A stretch of DNA of 22,096 nucleotides, from positions 1 through 22,096 of the forward strand of contig JACREW010000253.1 of the NCBI GenBank assembly GCA_016212685.1, in the 5' to 3' direction. Position 1 is the stretch's first letter, and every line of letters starts with the position of its first letter. This document shows, one piece after another, positions 6,924-14,996 of this stretch. The notes under the pieces were generated by a model. It saw nothing but the letters and a program-made list of their open reading frames with translations, made no database searches and was not told the origin of the DNA. The stretch is from Nitrospirota bacterium. Its GTDB lineage: Bacteria; Nitrospirota; Thermodesulfovibrionia; Thermodesulfovibrionales; Dissulfurispiraceae. The translations under genes were made by a program, and so were the position numbers.

Positions 6924-6971
6924 ATGGAACCAATAGCATGTATGGTTTTATGGGAAGCATTGCCATATTAG
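6924..6971 (+). CDS. Possible 15-codon upstream reading frame overlapping the kinase start
   Basis: An ATG at 6924 has GAAGGA eight bases upstream and opens a short frame (MEPIACMVLWEALPY) that stops at 6969-6971, inside the kinase gene in another frame. It is better placed for ribosome binding than the kinase ATG at 6938, whose nearest GGAG is 15 bases away. It may be a leader peptide that couples translation, or chance. Confidence 0.2.
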   Translation: MEPIACMVLWEALPY

Positions 6972-9900
6972 GGGCAGGCAGGGGCGGAAACGCGCTTCTA
7001 TCGATTCTCCTCGGAGAATCAAATATCCAGATTATCGGCATTTCTGATATCGACCCCGATGCCCCCGGTCTCAAATTGGCAAAAAAAGCCGATATTTATA
7101 CCTGCGCCGATTTCAAAAAGATCCTCGATAAAAAGCCCGACATAGTAATAAATGTAACAGGCGACGATGCGGTAAAGACTTCTGTTTTAAAATACCTTAA
7201 GCGCAAATCTCCCGATACCGCAGTTATAGACGGCAAGAGCGCCAAGCTCTTTTGGGATCTGCTCGAAAAGAGGCGGCAGGCAAAAGAGGACGTTAAGGCG
7301 CTCCTCAACGAAACAAAAGAACTCTACCGCATAGGTGTTGCGCTTACATCGGCAGACGAACTGGAAGAGGTGCTGGATACCCTTTTGATAGAGACGCTTC
7401 GCACCCTCAACGTCCCCGCCGGCAGCATCGCGCTGTATGATGAAAAAAGCGATTCCCTTACGTTGAAGGCATCTCACGGCTTTTCGAAAAACTTCTCGCA
7501 GAACACTCAATGGAAGAGGCGGGATGGGGGAATAACGGATCATATCCTCAGCAGGAGAATCCCCACCATAATCTCCGATATAGAAAAAAACCCGTTTGCC
7601 GACAACAGGATACTTATTAAAGAAGGGATAAAGAGCATAATAGCCGTCCCGCTCTTTGCCAACGATCACATAACAGGCATTCTCTATCTGGATGACTTCA
7701 AGCCGAGAACATGGACAGAGAGGGAAATAGAGTTTATCACCCTTCTGGGCATACAGGCCGCGTATGCCATCGAAAAATTCAGGCTTATTGAGGCGATATC
7801 AGAAACAAAAAACTATCTCAGGAATGTCCTCGACAATTCGGCTGACATAATCGTAACCACCGATACCAAGGGGAGGGTTGTCGAATTCAATAAAGGCGCC
7901 TCGCGGATACTGGGTTATTCCAGAGAGGAAGTGACCGGAAAGAAGGCCGAAAAATTCTGGGTACAGCCTGAAGAACGGCATGAAATCCTTAGAATGCTCG
8001 AAAGCGCCGGATATGTGTCCAACTATGAAACTCAATTAACAGCAAAGGACGGCCGTGTCGTGGACGTCAGCCTTACCCTCTCTTATATTCTGAGCAGCAA
8101 GAAGGGGATTTTAGGAACAGTAGGCATCAGTAAGGACATAACCGAGAAAAAGAAACTCGAAAGGGCCGTCGAGGAGAGAAACTTAGAACTCCGGGAATTA
8201 AACGAAAAACTCGAAGAAAAGGTAATCGAGAGGACAAGAGACCTCGAAAAGGCAAACAGGGAGCTCGAACGCTCAGGCAGACTCAAGAGCCAGTTCATCG
8301 CCACCATGAGCCATGAGCTGAGAACCCCGCTTAATTCCATCCTCGGCTTTTCGGAATTGCTCATGGACGAGGTGTTCGGCACGCTTACCGAGAAACAGAA
8401 GCGGCACGTAACCAACATCCACAACTCCGGAAGCCATCTCCTTCAGCTTATCAACAACATACTCGATATAGCAAAAATAGAATCGGGCAAGATGGAGCTG
8501 CATTACGAGGGCTTCTCCGTCCATCAGGCCGTATCGGAGGTAGAGACGGTAATACGGCCGCTGGCCGACAAAAAGAGACAGGATTTAATCACGAAAATAG
8601 GAGAGGGCGTTGCGCTCATTAAAGCCGATAAAGTGAAATTCAAACAGATACTCTATAATCTCGTCTCAAACGCCGTGAAGTTTACCCCCGAAGGCGGGAA
8701 TATTTTTATAGAGATGAATCTGACAGGGGAAGGAGACGCATACTTTGCAAAACACAAAGACATTTGCGTAAAGAAAGACAGTTGTTTAAGGCTGTCCGTA
8801 ATCGACACCGGAATCGGCATAAAGAGGGAAGACCACGAAAAAATATTCTCGGAGTTCGAGCAAGTGGACAGCAGTTTCAGCAGGAGATACGAGGGCACGG
8901 GACTCGGACTTGCGCTCACCAAAAAGCTTGTGGAGCTTCACGGAGGCGAGATATTCGTCGAAAGCGAGGAGGGCAAAGGCAGTAAGTTTACAGTAGTTGT
9001 TCCGCTCTTTGACGTAAGCGCCGTGGAAAAAGAAGCAATGCCCATGGAACCTGCAATGAAAAAATTTGAATACAGCCTCGATATGCCTAAGAAGAGAAGG
9101 GGAGAAGCGCCGCTCATCCTCGTGGCGGAAGACGACCCTTCTACATCTGAAATACTCACCCTTCATTTAGCGCAGGGAGGCTACAGGGTCGCCCATGTAT
9201 ATAACGGAGACGTTGCAATCAGCCGGATACGGGAATTGAAGCCGTTCGCCGTTCTTTTAGATGTAATGATGCCGGGTAAGGACGGATGGGAGATACTGCA
9301 GGAAATTAAATCGGATCCGGAGCTAAAAGATATACCCGTAATAATGTCTTCCGTTGTGGACAATCTCGAATTGGGCTTTGCGCTCGGCGCAACCGATTAC
9401 CTTGTAAAACCTGTTGACAGGATATCACTGCTTAAGAAATTGTCCGACCTGAGCTTCTCTACCAAGAAAGGCAGAAGGTCGATCAATATCCTCTGCATCG
9501 ACGACCATGTGGAAGTGCTCGAACTGCTTACTTCGATACTTGAACCTTCGGGGTACAATGTAATCTCAGCGGATTCCGGAAAAAAGGGAATAGAAAAGGC
9601 CCTCACCTATAAGCCGGATCTGATAATACTCGATCTCATGATGCCCGAAGTCGACGGGTTCGAGGTTACACAAACGCTTAAGAGCAACTCCCTTACTATG
9701 GATATACCGATACTCATCCTCACTGCGAAAGACCTTACAGTCGACGACAGGCTGCGGCTTGCAGGAAGGGTCGAGACCTTCATGCAGAAGAGCCATTTCA
9801 CAAAAGAAGACCTGCTTTTGCAGATACGCGACCTCGAAACAACTTATCCCAATAGGGCAGGACTTCTGGATGAGGTGAGCGGCCTGTTCGATCACAGTTA

Positions 9901-10360
9901 TTTTCAGATAAGGCTCGCGCAGGAAGTGAGCAGGGCGGAGAGATATAAAAACACCTTTTCATTGATAATGCTCGACCTCGACAATTTCACGGAATACATA
10001 AAAATCCACGGCATCCACAGGGCGAATGTGGTTATCAAAAAAATAGCGGAATTTCTCAGGAAAACTATGCGGGGATCGGATACGGTCGTAAGATACGGCA
10101 TAGATGAATTTGCGCTTATCCTTACAAATACTATCAAACCCCCTGCCGAGGCAGTGGCAAAGAGACTCCTTTCGTACATCGACAGTTATCCATTTTACGG
10201 CGAAGAGGTCATGTCTAATGGAAAAATTACCGTAAGCGTATCGGTAATAAACTATCCTCGTGATGCATCGTCTCCGGAAGAGCTTATATTCAAGGCCCAC
10301 CAGCTGCTGAGAAAGGCAAAGTCGGAGGGCGGAGCAAGGTTGGAGGTTTATGGCCAATAA
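6938..10360 (+). CDS. Hybrid histidine kinase: Rossmann-GAF-PAS-HisKA-HATPase-REC-REC-degenerate GGDEF
   Basis: A 1140-residue protein without membrane helices, so probably cytoplasmic. Domains in order: a Rossmann-type nucleotide-binding domain (about 5-115, IAILGAGRGGNALL, then IIGISDIDPDAPGLKLA and IVINVTGDDAV); a GAF domain (about 128-285); a PAS domain (about 295-400); a coiled coil; HisKA with FIATMSHELRTPLNSIL and phospho-acceptor His459; an HATPase with NLVSNAVKFTPEGG, DTGIGI and GTGLGLAL (to about 705). Two receiver domains follow, with acceptor Asp775 (LLDVMMPGKDGWE) and Asp899 (ILDLMMPEVDGFE). A GGDEF-like domain (about 975-1138) has its active-site motif changed to GIDEF (1054-1058), so cyclic-di-GMP synthesis is doubtful. 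It overlaps the next response-regulator gene by 11 bp, suggesting a phosphorelay. The inputs are unknown. Confidence 0.92.
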   Translation: MYGFMGSIAILGAGRGGNALLSILLGESNIQIIGISDIDPDAPGLKLAKKADIYTCADFKKILDKKPDIVINVTGDDAVKTSVLKYLKRKSPDTAVIDGKSAKLFWDLLEKRRQAKEDVKALLNETKELYRIGVALTSADELEEVLDTLLIETLRTLNVPAGSIALYDEKSDSLTLKASHGFSKNFSQNTQWKRRDGGITDHILSRRIPTIISDIEKNPFADNRILIKEGIKSIIAVPLFANDHITGILYLDDFKPRTWTEREIEFITLLGIQAAYAIEKFRLIEAISETKNYLRNVLDNSADIIVTTDTKGRVVEFNKGASRILGYSREEVTGKKAEKFWVQPEERHEILRMLESAGYVSNYETQLTAKDGRVVDVSLTLSYILSSKKGILGTVGISKDITEKKKLERAVEERNLELRELNEKLEEKVIERTRDLEKANRELERSGRLKSQFIATMSHELRTPLNSILGFSELLMDEVFGTLTEKQKRHVTNIHNSGSHLLQLINNILDIAKIESGKMELHYEGFSVHQAVSEVETVIRPLADKKRQDLITKIGEGVALIKADKVKFKQILYNLVSNAVKFTPEGGNIFIEMNLTGEGDAYFAKHKDICVKKDSCLRLSVIDTGIGIKREDHEKIFSEFEQVDSSFSRRYEGTGLGLALTKKLVELHGGEIFVESEEGKGSKFTVVVPLFDVSAVEKEAMPMEPAMKKFEYSLDMPKKRRGEAPLILVAEDDPSTSEILTLHLAQGGYRVAHVYNGDVAISRIRELKPFAVLLDVMMPGKDGWEILQEIKSDPELKDIPVIMSSVVDNLELGFALGATDYLVKPVDRISLLKKLSDLSFSTKKGRRSINILCIDDHVEVLELLTSILEPSGYNVISADSGKKGIEKALTYKPDLIILDLMMPEVDGFEVTQTLKSNSLTMDIPILILTAKDLTVDDRLRLAGRVETFMQKSHFTKEDLLLQIRDLETTYPNRAGLLDEVSGLFDHSYFQIRLAQEVSRAERYKNTFSLIMLDLDNFTEYIKIHGIHRANVVIKKIAEFLRKTMRGSDTVVRYGIDEFALILTNTIKPPAEAVAKRLLSYIDSYPFYGEEVMSNGKITVSVSVINYPRDASSPEELIFKAHQLLRKAKSEGGARLEVYGQ

Positions 10361-10751
10361 TATGGCCGGTAATACGGCAACCAGGGCGAAGATCCTTATT
10401 GTCGAAGATAACCTCACGAATCTGGAATTATTTATGGACATCCTCGACAATATAGGCGGTTATAGGTGCGTATTCACCACAAGCGGTGAAGAGGCTGTAG
10501 AGATAGCGTCACGGGAAAAACCGGATCTCATACTCCTCGATATTCAACTGCCGGGTATGGACGGGTTAACGGTCGGGAATATACTAAAATCCAATGATGA
10601 TACAAAACATTTGAAGATTGTAGCCCTTACTGCACACGCCTTAAAGGGCGACAGGGAAATGTTTCTCGAAAAGGGGTTTGACGGCTATATCCCAAAGCCG
10701 ATAAAGATGAAAGAGTTCCTCGATGCTATAGAAAATTACCTCGGCAGATAA
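10350..10751 (+). CDS. Single-domain response regulator (DivK/CheY-like)
   Basis: A 133-residue stand-alone receiver domain. It has KILIVEDN with the acidic pocket, acceptor Asp64 in ILLDIQLPGMDG, the Thr/Ala switch in IVALTAHALKG and the Lys in GYIPKPIKMKEFL. The pattern, including ALTAHALKGDRE, is that of DivK-like regulators and of receivers fused to hybrid kinases. It lacks an output domain, so it would relay phosphate or bind a partner protein. GGAGG at 10342-10346 precedes the ATG at 10350, inside the end of the kinase gene. A second ATG at 10362, just after the kinase stop, is an alternative. It is most probably a partner of the upstream kinase. Confidence 0.92.
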   Translation: MANNMAGNTATRAKILIVEDNLTNLELFMDILDNIGGYRCVFTTSGEEAVEIASREKPDLILLDIQLPGMDGLTVGNILKSNDDTKHLKIVALTAHALKGDREMFLEKGFDGYIPKPIKMKEFLDAIENYLGR

Positions 10752-10755
10752 ATTC

Positions 10756-10813
10756 GAGTTTATTGTGTTATTGTGTTAACTCAACAAACTCAATGAACCC
10801 AACAAACTCAATT
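10756..10813. repeat. Period-8 and period-9 tandem repeats with an inverted repeat, between convergent genes
   Basis: Two copies of TTGTGTTA run into four 9-bp units (AACTCAACA, AACTCAATG, AACCCAACA, AACTCAATT; 10778-10813). The segment 10756-10769 is also an imperfect inverted copy of 10778-10791 (12 of 14 positions). Lying between two convergent genes, the resulting AT-rich hairpin could act as a bidirectional terminator. It also resembles the other short-period arrays in this window. Confidence 0.7.
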
Positions 10814-10843
10814 ATTGCAGCACAAAGTCCGTGAAAACGTCCA

Positions 10844-11899
10844 TTATTTTAGCGCCTTTAAAAACCTCTCCATATCGAATTTCGCTTCGATAATTTCTTT
10901 TGTCCGGTCTATCTTTCCCCTGTCCCTTATCCGCGTCTTCCCTATAACGGACTCGATCCTGTCGATCGCGGTAAACGTATCGTCAGCTATCGATATGATG
11001 GGAATCCCTTTTGCCTCAGCCTTTCCTATAACTACATCGTTCGTGTGCAGTCCTCCGGTAAGTATAATACACTTTGTGGATGTTTCCATTGCGGCAAGCT
11101 GAATGTCGGAGCGGTGCGCGCCCGTGATAACCGCTTTATTTGGTATCCTCCTGAAATAGCTTAGGGCGCTGTCCACGTCCATAGCGCCTATGGAAAAATT
11201 CTCCACGGCTTCATCGAGCCTGTCTTCACAGCATAGCGCTTTTCCGTTCAATATTTCGTTCAAATCCCTTACCGTAATGGATTTAAGAAGGTTGTCTTCC
11301 TGAAAGACGCCGAATACGGCGATCCCCTTTTTCTCCAGGAACGGCTTTACCGTTTCTTTTACATGGGGGACTGCATTTAACGGCACTTTATTGATGATTC
11401 CGCCTATGAATTGTTCACCCAACAGTTTATGCGCTCCCATCAGGGCATCCACCGATACGTCGCCGCTCCATGATTCTACTAAAACTGCACGGGCTTGCAA
11501 ATCCTTTATAAGACGAGGCGCATCGATTTCGAATGCCGCTCCTTCAAACAAGTCGCCTGCCCCGCCGATTAAAACAAAGTCCTTGTCCTTTTGCGACTCC
11601 ACCGCATCCGCTATCCGCTTCTTTGCATCCTTTATCTCGCCTTCGAACAAAAGGTTCTGGGTCTCGAAACCGATGACAAAGGGCGAAATGACATTCAGCG
11701 CATCGGGGAGAGAAAGGGCCTCTTTCATAAACAGGGCATCCGCATCGAACACATCATGGCCTTTTTTCACGGGTGTCCTGCCGAAGGGTTTTATATAGCC
11801 GACCTTATAGCCCTGCTCTATTAATTTCATTCCGAGACCGAGAGCAAAAAAGGTCTTGCCCGAATAACTCTTATTGGATGCTATAAATATAGGAATCAT
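10844..11899 (-). CDS. P-loop (BioD-like) and DRTGG-domain protein, phosphotransacetylase N-terminal type
   Basis: A 351-residue protein. The N-terminal half (about 1-210) is a dethiobiotin-synthetase-like P-loop domain: IASNKSYSGKTFFALGLG, then GYIKPFGRTP and VLVESWSGDVSVDALMG. The C-terminal part (about 225-335) is a DRTGG domain with AVITGAHRSDIQLAAM and CIILTGGLHTNDVVIGKA. The same pair forms the regulatory N-terminus of long phosphotransacetylases, but the catalytic acetyltransferase domain is absent. It overlaps the acetate-CoA ligase gene upstream by 4 bp (ATGA) and has a good Shine-Dalgarno (GGAGGG), so it is translated with it. This suggests a role in sensing or regulating acetyl-CoA/acetate flux; that role is inferred. 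It closes the operon. Confidence 0.85.
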   Translation of the reverse strand: MIPIFIASNKSYSGKTFFALGLGMKLIEQGYKVGYIKPFGRTPVKKGHDVFDADALFMKEALSLPDALNVISPFVIGFETQNLLFEGEIKDAKKRIADAVESQKDKDFVLIGGAGDLFEGAAFEIDAPRLIKDLQARAVLVESWSGDVSVDALMGAHKLLGEQFIGGIINKVPLNAVPHVKETVKPFLEKKGIAVFGVFQEDNLLKSITVRDLNEILNGKALCCEDRLDEAVENFSIGAMDVDSALSYFRRIPNKAVITGAHRSDIQLAAMETSTKCIILTGGLHTNDVVIGKAEAKGIPIISIADDTFTAIDRIESVIGKTRIRDRGKIDRTKEIIEAKFDMERFLKALK

Positions 11900-13998
11900 G
11901 TTTCCCTCCGTTCAAATATAATCCTTGCATCTATTGCAATCGCTCCTCTGTTCATGACCACCAGAGGATTTACATCGAGTTCTCTGATCATAGGGAAGTC
12001 GGAGATAAGCGCCGAGACGCTCGATATTCCGTTAACTATCGCCTCTATATCAACCGGCCTTTCTCCCCGTGCGCCCTTGAGAAGCGCGGACGTTTTGATT
12101 TCATTGATCATCGACAACGCCTCCCTGCCGGACACGGGCGCCACCCTGAAAGATACGTCTTTCAGGACTTCCACGTATATTCCGCCCAAACCGAACATTA
12201 TCATATGTCCGAAGGTCCTGTCATAGGTTACGCCGAGTATCACTTCTTTTCCGCCCTTGATCATTTCATAAATCATCACGCCGTTTATCAATGCATCCGG
12301 CATGAGCCTTTTTACATTGGATGTTATCTCAATGAACGCATCCTCTGCAGCGGCCTCGGCATTTATATTGAGCTTAACGCCTCCCACATCGGTTTTATGG
12401 AGGATATCGGGCGAAGAGATCTTCATCACCACCGGGAATCCTATTTTTTCGGCAATTGCCGCCGCTTCTTTGGCAGAGCGCGCCATCCCCCTTTGAGGGA
12501 ACGTAAACCCGTAGCGAGAAAGTATTGCCATTGCTATATCTTCGCCTGCCTCATGCCTGCCTGACTGTAATAAACTGTTAATAGCATCGTTTACAGCATC
12601 AAATCCGCCCATTCCCCTTTTGCTAATGGGGGCGTCTTCTTCTGCATGTTTCCATGCATAATAATCATGAAGCCTCTTGAACGCCCTTACTGCCGCTTCC
12701 GGATACGAAAAGTTGGGTATTGAGTTTGCCTTGAGCTTCTCGATTGATTCCCTTACCCTCATCTCGCCCATGAAAGACGCTATGACGGGCTTATCCGTAG
12801 CCTTTGACGTATTGATAATTATTTCAGCGGTATTATCCACATCGGTCATCGCCTGTGGAGTAAGTATAACGATAATACCGTCCACATTCGGATCCGAGAT
12901 AACTTTATTCAGGACAACAGCATACCTTTCGGAGTTCGCATCGCCTATTATATCGACGGGATTATAAAGGGATGCGTTCTTCGGCAGGAGCGCAGACATA
13001 GCCTCTATGGTATTCTTCGACATCTGCGGCAGCTTCAATCCTAATTTTTCCGACGTGTCCGCAGCAATGATTCCGGGACCTCCCGCATTTGTAATAATAA
13101 GCAATCTATCTCCTGCCGGCAGTTTGTCTCCCGAAAACGCAAGTGCGGAATCGAAGAGTTCCTGAATGCTTCCGGCCCTTATAACGCCCGTCTGCTTAAA
13201 GGCCGCGTTAAACGCGATCTCCGAGCCCGCAAGTGCGCCGGTATGAGATGACGCTGCCCGAGCGCCCGCCTCTGTGCCGCCTGATTTTAAGAGTATGATA
13301 GGCTTTATCTTTGTTGCCTTTTTAGCAACGGTCAGGAATCTTTTCCCGTCGACAACGTCTTCTATGTATCCGAGTATGATGTCCGTATCCGGGTCGTTGA
13401 TGAAGTATTCTATAAAGTCTATTTCGTTAAGGTCTGTTTTATTGCCGAGGCTTATGAATTTCGAAAATCCCATCCTGTTTCCGATAGCCCAGTCGAGGAT
13501 TGCGATGCCGAGGGCGCCTGACTGAGAAAAAAAGGCATTTCTTCCACGAGGGAGCATGCCCGCTGCAAATGTGGCGTTCATGCTGTTTGCCGTATTGATA
13601 ATGCCGAGACAATTAGGCCCTAAAATGCGAATATTGTTGTCCATGCCGATTCTTTTTATGTCCGCTTCGAGCCTTACGCCTTCGGGCCCAGCCTCTTTGA
13701 AGCCGGCGCTCAAAATAACCGCGGAACTTACGCCCGCGGCAGCGCAATCCATAAGGGTTTCCGGAACAAAGCGGGCGGGAACTGCTATGACTGCAAGGTC
13801 TATGTTTTTGCCTGCTGAGGATACCGTTGGATAAGCCTTCAGACCGAGTATTTCCGAAGCAGAGGGATTTACCGGGCACAGCCTGCCCCTATAATCGAAT
13901 CCTATGAGATTGTTCAAGACCGCATAGCCGACCTTCTGCGGTTCTCTCGATGCGCCGATTACAGCGATGGATTTCGGGTTAAAAAGGGGTTCGAGCAT
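11896..13998 (-). CDS. Acetate-CoA ligase (ADP-forming), alpha-beta fusion
   Basis: A 700-residue fused NDP-forming acyl-CoA synthetase. The alpha part (about 1-450) starts with a CoA-binding Rossmann domain (PKSIAVIGASREPQKVGYAV), has RILGPNCLGI and FFSQSGALG, and carries the catalytic His252 in SSHTGALAGSE that is transiently phosphorylated. After a linker, the beta part (about 475-700) is an ATP-grasp domain with FPVVMKISSPDILHKTDVGGV and MIMFGLGGIYVEVLKDV, ending DVNPLVV. It interconverts acetyl-CoA (or another acyl-CoA), ADP and Pi with acetate, CoA and ATP, so it can conserve energy as ATP in anaerobes or archaea. Substrate range cannot be read from sequence. It overlaps trpS by 20 bp upstream and the DRTGG gene by 4 bp downstream. 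Confidence 0.92.
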   Translation of the reverse strand: MLEPLFNPKSIAVIGASREPQKVGYAVLNNLIGFDYRGRLCPVNPSASEILGLKAYPTVSSAGKNIDLAVIAVPARFVPETLMDCAAAGVSSAVILSAGFKEAGPEGVRLEADIKRIGMDNNIRILGPNCLGIINTANSMNATFAAGMLPRGRNAFFSQSGALGIAILDWAIGNRMGFSKFISLGNKTDLNEIDFIEYFINDPDTDIILGYIEDVVDGKRFLTVAKKATKIKPIILLKSGGTEAGARAASSHTGALAGSEIAFNAAFKQTGVIRAGSIQELFDSALAFSGDKLPAGDRLLIITNAGGPGIIAADTSEKLGLKLPQMSKNTIEAMSALLPKNASLYNPVDIIGDANSERYAVVLNKVISDPNVDGIIVILTPQAMTDVDNTAEIIINTSKATDKPVIASFMGEMRVRESIEKLKANSIPNFSYPEAAVRAFKRLHDYYAWKHAEEDAPISKRGMGGFDAVNDAINSLLQSGRHEAGEDIAMAILSRYGFTFPQRGMARSAKEAAAIAEKIGFPVVMKISSPDILHKTDVGGVKLNINAEAAAEDAFIEITSNVKRLMPDALINGVMIYEMIKGGKEVILGVTYDRTFGHMIMFGLGGIYVEVLKDVSFRVAPVSGREALSMINEIKTSALLKGARGERPVDIEAIVNGISSVSALISDFPMIRELDVNPLVVMNRGAIAIDARIIFERRET

Positions 13999-14986
13999 AA
14001 GATAACCCCATCGCCTCTCTGACGAGCTTCATCGTCTCTTCAGCCGCCTGTCCTGCCTTTTCCGAACCTTTTTTAGCTATTTCAAGAACCATCTCAGGAT
14101 TCGAAATAAGCTCTGTTCTCTTTTTCCATATCGGCTCCATGTATGTGAAAAGATTTTTTATGAGTATCTTTTTGCAGTCTATGCAGCCGATCTCCGCTGT
14201 CCTGCATCCGTGCGTAACGATATCAAGCTCCTCGCTCGAAGAGAATATCTTGTGGAGGTGATAAACAGGCGACAGTTCCGGCTCGCCCTTATCGGTCTTT
14301 CTCTTACGCGCAGGGTCCGTCATCATAGTCCTTATCTTCTGCTCCACGACTTCAGGAGAATCGCTTAAATATATAGCATTGTCATAGCTCTTAGACATTT
14401 TTCTGCCGTCGAGCCCCGGTACCTTGGGGAACTGCGTCAGCAGCCCTTCCGGCTCAGGAAATACACTTCTGTTGTAAAGATAATTGAACCTTCTCGCAAT
14501 CTCCCTCGATATTTCGAGGTGCGGGAACTGGTCGATTCCGACAGGGATATGCTTTGCCCTATAGATGATAATATCCGCTGTCTGCAAAACCGGATAGCCT
14601 AAAAAGCCGTAAGTCGAGAGGTCTCTGTCCTTTAACTGCTCCTGCTTTTCTTTATATGTAGGAACCCTTTCGAGCCAGCCGAGTGGAGTTATCATCGAAA
14701 GAAGCAGATGGAGTTCCGCGTGCTGGGGGACCATGGACTGAAGGAAAATTGTCGATTTGTCCGGGTCTAAGCCTGCGGCAATAAAGTTTATCAGAAGGTC
14801 TTTTGTGCTCTCTTTTATTGTAGAGGGGTCGGCATATCCCGTAGTCAACGCATGCCAGTCCGCGACGAAATAAAAACAGTCGTATTTATCCTGAAGGTCT
14901 ACCCAATTTTTGAGCGCGCCGACAAGATTGCCTATATGCACCCTGCCGCTTGCCTGCATGCCGCTCAATACGCGCTCTCTGCCCAT
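13979..14986 (-). CDS. trpS: Tryptophanyl-tRNA synthetase
   Basis: A 335-residue class I aminoacyl-tRNA synthetase that charges tRNA-Trp. It begins with RVLSGMQASGRVHIGNLVGAL, which holds the HIGH-type signature as HIGN, and has the ATP-binding KMSKS in GLDGRKMSKSYDNAI. YPVLQTADIIIY and VGIDQFPHLEISREIA are typical TrpS motifs, and the length is normal. The ATG at 14984-14986 follows AGGAGG by four bases. A TTG directly before it is in frame but is too close to the Shine-Dalgarno. Its last codons overlap the start of the acetate-CoA ligase gene, so the two are translationally coupled although their functions are unrelated. Confidence 0.96.
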   Translation of the reverse strand: MGRERVLSGMQASGRVHIGNLVGALKNWVDLQDKYDCFYFVADWHALTTGYADPSTIKESTKDLLINFIAAGLDPDKSTIFLQSMVPQHAELHLLLSMITPLGWLERVPTYKEKQEQLKDRDLSTYGFLGYPVLQTADIIIYRAKHIPVGIDQFPHLEISREIARRFNYLYNRSVFPEPEGLLTQFPKVPGLDGRKMSKSYDNAIYLSDSPEVVEQKIRTMMTDPARKRKTDKGEPELSPVYHLHKIFSSSEELDIVTHGCRTAEIGCIDCKKILIKNLFTYMEPIWKKRTELISNPEMVLEIAKKGSEKAGQAAEETMKLVREAMGLSYARTPF

Positions 14987-14996
14987 CAACCCTCCT

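Noticed and set aside
6898..6925. GCGCCGAAGG string resembling the core of a glycine riboswitch
   Set aside because: The remaining conserved parts of the aptamer are absent and the downstream gene is a kinase, so the match is probably chance.
9566..9895. Long minus-strand frames inside the hybrid kinase gene, such as this one
   Set aside because: They lie wholly within a clearly conserved coding gene and encode no recognisable domain.
10756..10813. Repeat region considered as a CRISPR remnant
   Set aside because: The units are only 8-9 bp and directly adjoining without spacers, and there are no cas genes.
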